From Clostridia bacterium DTU084 (GTDB taxonomy: Bacteria; Bacillota; DTU084): a DNA stretch of 39,228 nucleotides. This document shows positions 33,103-39,228 of the stretch, piece by piece (positions within the stretch are counted from its first letter, which is position 1; every line of letters starts with the position of its first letter). The notes under the pieces were generated by a model. It saw only the letters and a program-made list of their open reading frames with translations, was not told where the DNA came from and made no database searches. The DNA lies in assembly GCA_001512905.1 (NCBI GenBank), contig LFTB01000087.1:1-39228 (forward strand), in the 5' to 3' direction. Made by a program: the position numbers and the translations under genes.

Positions 33103-33580
33103 CTGTCGTAAGTGCACTGTCGTGAGCCATGACTTTTGCGGCTTGCTTCGCTCTGTATAAGATGAGCTGTTCTGCTAATACAGGATCGCTCAAAGCCATA
33201 ATCTCTATTGCTAAAAGGGCTGCATTTTGAGCATTGTCGATTCCCACAGTGGCCACAGGAATGCCTGGAGGCATCTGGACGATGGAAGCCAGCGCATCCA
33301 GGCCGCCAAGGGCTTTGCTGGACAAGGGAACGCCGATTACAGGCAGGGTGGTCCAGCTGGCCAAAACTCCAGGCAGGTGGGCTGCAAGGCCAGCGCCGGC
33401 AATAATCACACTGAAGCCGCGCTCTTTTGCCTGCCGGGCAAACTCGCCAGCTTCCTCTGGTGTCCGGTGGGCGGAGAGAATGCGCATTTCATAATCCAAG
33501 CCAAACTCTGAGAGAATTTCTGCTGCTTTTTCCATGATGGGCAGATCCGATTTGCTGCCCATGACTATTGCTACTTTCAT
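33095..33580 (-). CDS. purE: N5-carboxyaminoimidazole ribonucleotide mutase, catalytic subunit
   Basis: Moves the carboxyl of N5-CAIR to give CAIR in purine synthesis. The 161-aa protein starts [14 protein letters not shown] and has SAHRTPE (about 40, with the catalytic His), [34 protein letters not shown] and the closing [12 protein letters not shown]. The ATG at 33580 overlaps the pyrE stop (ATGA), with AAAGGAGG upstream. Longer starts would lie inside pyrE. It is odd to find this single purine gene, without purK or purC, at the end of a pyrimidine operon. Confidence 0.96.
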   Translation of the reverse strand: MKVAIVMGSKSDLPIMEKAAEILSEFGLDYEMRILSAHRTPEEAGEFARQAKERGFSVIIAGAGLAAHLPGVLASWTTLPVIGVPLSSKALGGLDALASIVQMPPGIPVATVGIDNAQNAALLAIEIMALSDPVLAEQLILYRAKQAAKVMAHDSALTTDA

Positions 33581-34164
33581 GATTTTCCTCCTTTCAAGTA
33601 GCGGCTGCCCCGCTGTGTGAGAGGAATGCCGTTTTTGCAGAGAGGACAATCTGAAGGCTCGTAGACAGGGATGGACAGGTGCAGCAGAGCCTCAGTGGGC
33701 AGATTGAAATTGGCCTTGCCGCCGCTCCGATCTACAAGGAGCCCGACGCCAACCACGTCTGCCTCCAGCTCAGAGAGGACAGCTAACACTTCGTGCACAG
33801 AGCCGCCTGTGGTAACAATATCTTCCACCACCAGCACCCGCTCCCCCGGTTGGATTTGAAAGCCGCGACGCAGGGCCATTTGGCCGTTTTCCCTTTCTGT
33901 AAATAATGCTCTTGCGCCAAGCTTTCTTGCCACCAGCTGGGAGAGAATGATGCCGCCTGTGGCAGGGCCTACAACAGTTTGGATGTTTTGTCCTTGAAAG
34001 CGGGCAGCAAGCTCCCCGCAGAGCTTTTCGGTAAGCTCAGGGTATTGCAAAACTTGAAATTTTTCTACGTAATGGCCGCTGTGTTTGCCTGAAGTAAGGA
34101 GAAAATGTCCTTCCAGATACGCACCGGCATCTTTGAATATCTGTAGTACTTCAGCTTCTGTCAT
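33577..34164 (-). CDS. pyrE: Orotate phosphoribosyltransferase
   Basis: Converts orotate and PRPP to orotidine 5'-phosphate. The 195-aa protein has [13 protein letters not shown] (about 23-35), [11 protein letters not shown], and the PRPP-binding [16 protein letters not shown] (about 110-125). The C-terminal extension with [17 protein letters not shown] marks the longer subclass seen in Clostridia and thermophiles; its two cysteines could bind metal. ATG overlaps the pyrF stop by 4 bp. Confidence 0.97.
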   Translation of the reverse strand: MTEAEVLQIFKDAGAYLEGHFLLTSGKHSGHYVEKFQVLQYPELTEKLCGELAARFQGQNIQTVVGPATGGIILSQLVARKLGARALFTERENGQMALRRGFQIQPGERVLVVEDIVTTGGSVHEVLAVLSELEADVVGVGLLVDRSGGKANFNLPTEALLHLSIPVYEPSDCPLCKNGIPLTQRGSRYLKGGKS

Positions 34165-34871
34165 CCTTCTTCCCTCATTTCTGCTAAAATTTGTTCTGCA
34201 GCTGCCAGGGGATCCTCAGCCCTGGTAATAGGCCTGCCCACGATCAAAAAGTCAGCGCCTGCCTTTACAGCCATGGCGGGGGTGGAGATCCGCTTCTGGT
34301 CACCAAGACTTGCAGAGGCTGGCCGAATACCAGGGGTGACGAGGAGAAATTCTCCTCCCAGCTCTCGCCTGAGGGTTTCAGCTTCCAGGGGAGAGCAGAC
34401 AACTCCATCGAGCCCCTCTTCTTTGCAGAGCCTTGCGAGGCGCAAAACCTGCTTTTTGGGGGGCTCGTCGATTCCAACCTCAAGCAGGGCTGCTTGATCC
34501 AAACTTGTAAGCACTGTCACGCCCAGAAGGTGCGGCCGGGGAAGGTTATTCTCATCAGCACCGCTGTCTGCACCTCGTCTTGCAGCTGCCAGCATCGCCC
34601 TGCCGCCTGAGGCGTGGACGTTGAACATGCCAACCCCAAGGGCTGCTAAGACCTTTGCTGTTCTCTCCACTGTCTGGGGAATATCGTGGAGCTTGAGATC
34701 AAGGAAGATCTCAGCTCCCAACCCCTTGATTTTTTCTACGATCTGAGGGCCTGCCAGGTTGAAAAGCTCCATGCCCACCTTAAACCACTTAACTTGTGGG
34801 GTCAGCTGCCGGACGAGGGCTATGGCCTCGTCTGCATGGGCGAAATCCAAAGCTACACACAAGTGCGCCAT
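34161..34871 (-). CDS. pyrF: Orotidine 5'-phosphate decarboxylase
   Basis: Final step to UMP. The 236-aa TIM barrel opens LCVALDFAHADEA, has the catalytic FLDLKLHDIPQTV (about 57-69), then VVCSPLEAE, LVTPGIRP and FLIVGRPIT. AAGGAGG lies 6 bases before ATG, inside the end of pyrD, giving a 19-bp overlap. Confidence 0.97.
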   Translation of the reverse strand: MAHLCVALDFAHADEAIALVRQLTPQVKWFKVGMELFNLAGPQIVEKIKGLGAEIFLDLKLHDIPQTVERTAKVLAALGVGMFNVHASGGRAMLAAARRGADSGADENNLPRPHLLGVTVLTSLDQAALLEVGIDEPPKKQVLRLARLCKEEGLDGVVCSPLEAETLRRELGGEFLLVTPGIRPASASLGDQKRISTPAMAVKAGADFLIVGRPITRAEDPLAAAEQILAEMREEG

Positions 34872-35791
34872 CTGTCTCCTCCTTTTCCCACCTGACCGAT
34901 AAGCTGCTGGACAGTTGTCAGCTGGTGGGTGGTCAAATATTCATCGAGTTCGCCGACTAGATCTCTTGCCAGGGTAGGCTGGCGGAAATTGCCTGTCCCC
35001 ACAGATACTGCGGTAGCGCCGGCCAGCAGAAACTCCACCACGTCCTCAACAGCCACGATCCCGCCCATGCCGATGATGGGGACGTCTACAGCCTGTGCCA
35101 CTTGCCAGACCATCCGCACAGCCACAGGCTTGATGGCAGGACCTGACAGGCCTCCGACTATATTGCCCAGCTTCGGCTGCCAGGTTTCAGGATCAATGGC
35201 CATGCCGGTGATGGTGTTGATGAGGGAAAGGATCTCTGCACCTGCCTCCACCACAGCCCGGGCCAACAGAGCGATATCTGTCACGTTTGGCGACAGCTTT
35301 ACAATCAAGGGTCCGGGCCAGACTTCCCGCACTGAGGCAGTGACCCTTTGGGCCATTTGCGGCTCTGTGCCGAAAGTGATCCCCCCTTCTTTCACGTTGG
35401 GGCAAGAAATATTAACTTCCAAAGCTGCAATTCCCTCTGCTTGAGAGAGGCGCTCTGCAACAGCTCTGTACTCCTCCACTGTCCTGCCTGCTATGTTGAC
35501 GATGACAGTAGCGCCACTTCTCTGCAGGTAGGGCAGGTCTTCCTGCAGAAAATGCTCGACTCCAGGGTTCTCAAGGCCAATGGAGTTGAGGATTCCAGCA
35601 GGGGTTTCTGCGAGCCGCGGCGGCTTGTTGCCCACTCGCTTTTCCAAAGTCACTGCGCTTGTAATAACGGCACCCAGCTCGCTGAGGGAATAGTAAGACG
35701 CATATTCTCGGCCAAAACCAAAGGTGCCGGATGCTACTGTGATCGGGTTTTTCAGCTTCAACCGTCCCAGACTAACTGTCAAATCAGCCAT
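34853..35791 (-). CDS. pyrD: Dihydroorotate dehydrogenase B, catalytic subunit
   Basis: FMN enzyme oxidising dihydroorotate to orotate. The 312-aa barrel shows LKNPITVASGTFGFG (about 13-27), NSIGLENPG, and the catalytic cysteine in LEVNISCPNVKEGG (about 125-138) that defines class 1. GMGGIVAVEDVVEFLLAGA and SVGTGNF bind phosphate of FMN. Linkage to pyrK makes it the NAD-dependent type B enzyme. ATG overlaps the pyrK stop by 8 bp. Confidence 0.97.
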   Translation of the reverse strand: MADLTVSLGRLKLKNPITVASGTFGFGREYASYYSLSELGAVITSAVTLEKRVGNKPPRLAETPAGILNSIGLENPGVEHFLQEDLPYLQRSGATVIVNIAGRTVEEYRAVAERLSQAEGIAALEVNISCPNVKEGGITFGTEPQMAQRVTASVREVWPGPLIVKLSPNVTDIALLARAVVEAGAEILSLINTITGMAIDPETWQPKLGNIVGGLSGPAIKPVAVRMVWQVAQAVDVPIIGMGGIVAVEDVVEFLLAGATAVSVGTGNFRQPTLARDLVGELDEYLTTHQLTTVQQLIGQVGKGGDRWRTCV

Positions 35792-36572
35792 TTTTTTCTC
35801 CCCAATCTAAGACTTCGTATGGGAAAACAGGCCCGTCTGCACAGACCCTGGCCATGCTGCCGTCTTTCAGCTGACACGCACAGCCAAAACAGGCGCCAAC
35901 ACCGCAGGCCATTGCTGCCTCAAGGGAAACATCCAAGGGTAGGGCTGCTTCCTTTGCAAAGGCTGCAAGGCTTGCCAGCATCGGATTGGGCCCGCAAGCG
36001 TAGAGTTTGGGACGGACCTTGAATTGAGCTGCCACCTCTGGCACAAAATCAGTGACAAGCCCCCGCCTGCCCACCGAGCCGTCTTCTGTGACTAAGAACA
36101 GGTCCTGTGTGTATTTGGCAAAATCACCAGCGTGGGCAAGCTCCTGGGCAGTGCGGGCGCCCAGCAAAACAACGAACTTTTGCTGTTTTTCTTTGAGCTT
36201 GTGGGCGAGGAAAAGCAGCGGCGCTGCCCCCACCCCTCCTCCGATCAAAAGGGCTGGGTCTTGTGTAATTTGAAAGCCTCTGCCCAAAGGGCCCAATAAA
36301 TCTATCTTTTCCCCTGGTCTGCGGTTGGCCAGTTGTTTTGTGCCTCTCCCCACTATTCTGTAGAGAAAGGAAGCTTTTTCCTCTTCCAGATCGTAAACAC
36401 TCAGCGGCCTGCGCAGGAGGGGATCCCAGGTGGGAGGCTCTGCCTGCGACTGGACGAGAAAATGAACAAACTGGCCGGGCACTGCTTTCTGCAGGCTCTG
36501 GCTTTCCAGGACGAGTCTGTACAAATTTCCTCCTAAAGCTTTGTTCTGGATAATTTTTGCGATCTCAGGCAT
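35784..36572 (-). CDS. pyrK: Dihydroorotate dehydrogenase B, electron-transfer subunit
   Basis: FAD/[2Fe-2S] subunit passing electrons from PyrD to NAD+. The 262-aa protein has RRPLSVYDLE for FAD (about 55), the NAD-binding IGGGVGAAPLLFLAHKL (about 109-125), and the cluster cysteines in MACGVGACFGCACQL with a fourth in RVCADGPVF near the end. I use the ATG at 36572, which has GGAG 7 bases upstream and overlaps the pyrC stop by 8 bp. Starts further upstream lie inside pyrC. Confidence 0.96.
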   Translation of the reverse strand: MPEIAKIIQNKALGGNLYRLVLESQSLQKAVPGQFVHFLVQSQAEPPTWDPLLRRPLSVYDLEEEKASFLYRIVGRGTKQLANRRPGEKIDLLGPLGRGFQITQDPALLIGGGVGAAPLLFLAHKLKEKQQKFVVLLGARTAQELAHAGDFAKYTQDLFLVTEDGSVGRRGLVTDFVPEVAAQFKVRPKLYACGPNPMLASLAAFAKEAALPLDVSLEAAMACGVGACFGCACQLKDGSMARVCADGPVFPYEVLDWGEKNG

Positions 36573-37857
36573 CTTCATTCTCCAATCTATAAACAACTTT
36601 TCCTGCCGCAACAGTTTCTACAACCCTGCCCTGGAGTGACCAGTCGGCAAAGGGTGTGTTTTTCCCTTTGGAAGCAAACTCTTCCGGATCCACTTTCCAG
36701 CTTGCGTCTGGATCGAAGACCACCAAATCTGCCCTTGCGCCGACTTTTAAGCTGCCGCCATCTATTCCTGCGATCTGACATGGTTTGGTGGAGAGGGCTT
36801 CGATTGCCCTTTTGGCAGGCAAAACGCCCGTCGCCACAAGCTTTGTCCAGATCACGCTGAGGGCTGTTTCCAAACCAACCATACCGAAAGGAGCTGCGTC
36901 GAATTCCACCTCTTTTTCGTGGCGTGCCCAAGGAGCGTGGTCTGTAGCAATGCAGTCGATGGTTCCGTCTGCTAACGCAGCAATTAAAGCTTGCCTGTCC
37001 TCTTCTCCGCGCAGGGGGGGATTTACCTTCATATTTGTATCGTAACTTGCTGTTGCTTCTTCTGTTAAAGTGAGGTGATGGGGGGTTACCTCTGCAGTGA
37101 CTTTAATGCCGCGGGCTTTGGCGCTGCGCAGAAGCTCCACGCTGCCTTTAGTGCTCAGATGGGCAAGGTGGAGGCGAGCGCCTGTCTCTTCAGCCAGCAG
37201 CAGATCCCTGGCTACAATCACTTCCTCTGCCAAGGCAGGCAAAGGAGGCAGGCCTAGTTTGGTGGAGGTTTCGCTCTCGTTGACAGCACCGCCATGGGCC
37301 AGATTTGCATCTTCGCAGTGGTCGCTGATTACAAGCCCGAACATTTTAGCGTACTGCATGGCAAGGCGCATTAACCTCGCATCAGCAACTGAGGAGCCGT
37401 CATCAGAGAGTACCTTCACACCAGACTTTGCCAGCTGCCCGATTGGTGCAAGCTCCTCTCCCCTTCTGCCCTTGGTGATGGCTGCGATAGGCTCAACCCG
37501 GATGGTGCCTTTTGCTTTCGCCTGGGCCCGGACGAACTCTACCAATTGAGGGTTGTCCACTGCAGGGTCAGTGTTGGGCATGGCAAAGACTGTGGTGAAT
37601 CCGCCTCGGGCTGCAGCTGCCATGCCTGTGGCAATGGTTTCACGGTGTTCTCCTCCTGGCTCCCGCAGGTGTGTATGTAAATCCACAAGTCCTGGGAAGA
37701 TGAGCATTCCAGTTGCATCCCGAACTTCTGTTGCCTGCCAGGATTCATCAGCCTTGCCAACAGCAACAATAGTGCCGTCTGAGATCAGGATATCTGCCAG
37801 CCCTTGAAAGCCGGAACCTGGGTCTATGAGCTGGGCGCCTTTATATAACAAGCTCAT
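36565..37857 (-). CDS. pyrC: Dihydroorotase
   Basis: Zinc amidohydrolase cyclising carbamoyl aspartate. The 430-aa type I protein has DLHTHLREPGGEH (about 59-71), DHCEDANLAHGG, HLAHLSTKGS and TDHAPWARHEKE (about 303), which provide the metal and catalytic residues. ATG 37857 with AGGAGG upstream overlaps pyrB by 17 bp. The longer upstream frame has no ribosome site. Confidence 0.97.
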   Translation of the reverse strand: MSLLYKGAQLIDPGSGFQGLADILISDGTIVAVGKADESWQATEVRDATGMLIFPGLVDLHTHLREPGGEHRETIATGMAAAARGGFTTVFAMPNTDPAVDNPQLVEFVRAQAKAKGTIRVEPIAAITKGRRGEELAPIGQLAKSGVKVLSDDGSSVADARLMRLAMQYAKMFGLVISDHCEDANLAHGGAVNESETSTKLGLPPLPALAEEVIVARDLLLAEETGARLHLAHLSTKGSVELLRSAKARGIKVTAEVTPHHLTLTEEATASYDTNMKVNPPLRGEEDRQALIAALADGTIDCIATDHAPWARHEKEVEFDAAPFGMVGLETALSVIWTKLVATGVLPAKRAIEALSTKPCQIAGIDGGSLKVGARADLVVFDPDASWKVDPEEFASKGKNTPFADWSLQGRVVETVAAGKVVYRLENEDA

Positions 37858-38785
37858 TTTCTTGTCCTCCTCCCAAAAGCAAATACAAGGCTGCCATTCG
37901 CACTGCCACACCGTTTGTCACTTGCTGATTTATGGCAGAGCGCTTGTCCTCAGCAGCTTTAGGGGTAATTTCAACCCCTAAGTTTGTGGGACCTGGGTGG
38001 ATGATCAGCGCGTCGTCGCGGATGAGCTTGAGCCTCTCCTCGTTTATTCCGTAAAGTTCCGCGTATTCAGCAAGACTGGGAAAGTGCCCTCGCTCCTGGC
38101 GTTCCTTTTGGATGCGCAGTAAGCTCACCACATCTGCCTTAGGCAGTTCTTCCTCTAAAGAGGTGCCCACCTTCACTCCAAAAGATTCAATTCCTTTGGG
38201 AATAAGGGTGCTGGGTCCCAAAACCGTGATTTCTGCGCCCAGCTTTTGGAGAGCGTAAATTTGTGAACGGGCTACGCGGCTGTGGAGAATGTCGCCGACG
38301 ATGAGCACCTTCAGCCCCTGGATCCTGCCGAGCCGCTCCCGAATTGTATATAAGTCCAGTAAAGCTTGGGTTGGATGTTCGTGGGCGCCATCGCCTGCAT
38401 TGATGACGCTGCAGCTCAAGAGTTTAGCCAAGGTGTGAGGCACTCCCGCTGACCTGTGCCTTACCACAACCAGATCCGTGCCCATGGCTTCGATGGTTCG
38501 AGCAGTATCGTAGAGGCTTTCGCCTTTCACAACACTGCTCTGTGCAATTGAAACATTCACAAGGTCTGCGCTCATCCATTTGCTGGCAATCTCAAAGGAG
38601 GTTCGGGTTCTGGTGCTGGGCTCGAAGAAGAGCAGGACTACTGTTTTCCCTCTGAGGGTGGGAAATTTCTTGATCTGGCGCTGGTAGATCTGTTTGCAGG
38701 AACTGGTCAGATCGAGAATGGTTTCGATTTCTTCTGCTTTTAAGTCTTTGATATCGAGTAAATCTTTATGGTACCACTTTGCCAT
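37841..38785 (-). CDS. pyrB: Aspartate carbamoyltransferase, catalytic chain
   Basis: First committed pyrimidine step, aspartate plus carbamoyl phosphate. The 314-aa protein has the signature FFEPSTRTRTSFEIA (about 54-68), GDGAHEHPTQALLDLYTI (about 132), and HPGPTNLGVEI (about 264). GAGGAGG lies 8 bases before ATG, directly after the intergenic terminator. No pyrI regulatory chain is present, as usual in Firmicutes. Confidence 0.97.
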   Translation of the reverse strand: MAKWYHKDLLDIKDLKAEEIETILDLTSSCKQIYQRQIKKFPTLRGKTVVLLFFEPSTRTRTSFEIASKWMSADLVNVSIAQSSVVKGESLYDTARTIEAMGTDLVVVRHRSAGVPHTLAKLLSCSVINAGDGAHEHPTQALLDLYTIRERLGRIQGLKVLIVGDILHSRVARSQIYALQKLGAEITVLGPSTLIPKGIESFGVKVGTSLEEELPKADVVSLLRIQKERQERGHFPSLAEYAELYGINEERLKLIRDDALIIHPGPTNLGVEITPKAAEDKRSAINQQVTNGVAVRMAALYLLLGGGQENELVI

Positions 38786-38802
38786 ACATAAGGCCTCCTC
38801 TC

Positions 38803-39228
<426 letters not shown>

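Noticed and set aside
35348-36022. Plus-strand open frame of 224 aa across pyrD/pyrK
   Set aside because: Crosses two well-supported genes in antisense and shows no domain.

Overview
The window looks like chromosome of an anaerobic Firmicutes-type bacterium that probably has an outer membrane (a diderm Clostridia/Limnochordia-like lineage; this placement is inference). The Firmicutes signal is the housekeeping gene order: remA-gmk-rpoZ-coaBC-priA-def-fmt-(DUF116)-(zinc peptidase)-rsmB ... rlmN ... phosphatase ... kinase, a pyrR-led pyr operon, Rex, and mostly strong AAGGAGG-type ribosome sites with frequent GTG/TTG starts. The diderm signal is an ExbB/ExbD/TonB-like set, a predicted SLH/coiled-coil envelope tether, and a heptose-phosphate adenylyltransferase. 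Almost everything is on the minus strand, densely packed with 4-20 bp overlaps. No stretch longer than 300 bases lacks a gene, and I see no insertion sequence, prophage or CRISPR array.

Reading the minus strand from the right: a pyrimidine operon (pyrR partial, pyrB, pyrC, pyrK, pyrD, pyrF, pyrE) continues into purE and a metallophosphoesterase. A self-contained transcription unit follows, with a near-consensus promoter, two tandem palindromic operators and a terminator. It encodes one polypeptide that joins a sugar-phosphate-isomerase-type TIM barrel to an acyl-CoA synthetase. Next come rlmA, an unrecognised membrane protein and a calcium P-type ATPase. A new promoter then starts the information-processing run mIHF-remA-gmk-rpoZ-coaBC-priA, and a promoter before def serves def-fmt-DUF116-zinc peptidase-rsmB.

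Between rsmB and rlmN, which are neighbours in Bacillus subtilis, the window carries a plus-strand tRNA-Pro(CGG) and TRIC-family channel gene. After these comes a five-gene minus-strand module: ExbB/TolQ-like, ExbD/TolR-like, TonB/TolA-like, a large exported beta-rich protein with a cohesin-like end, and a signal peptide + SLH-like + long coiled coil + C-terminal hydrophobic anchor protein. The order matches tolQ-tolR-tolA-tolB-pal, although the last two proteins are unrelated to TolB and Pal by eye. This is the best candidate here for an undescribed system.

The left third is rlmN followed by an actinobacterial-style cell-wall signalling cluster (two FHA proteins, PP2C phosphatase, RodA, class B PBP, PASTA kinase) and a heptose adenylyltransferase. 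It ends at a bidirectional terminator against a plus-strand Re-citrate/homocitrate synthase gene, whose divergent neighbour is the redox sensor rex.
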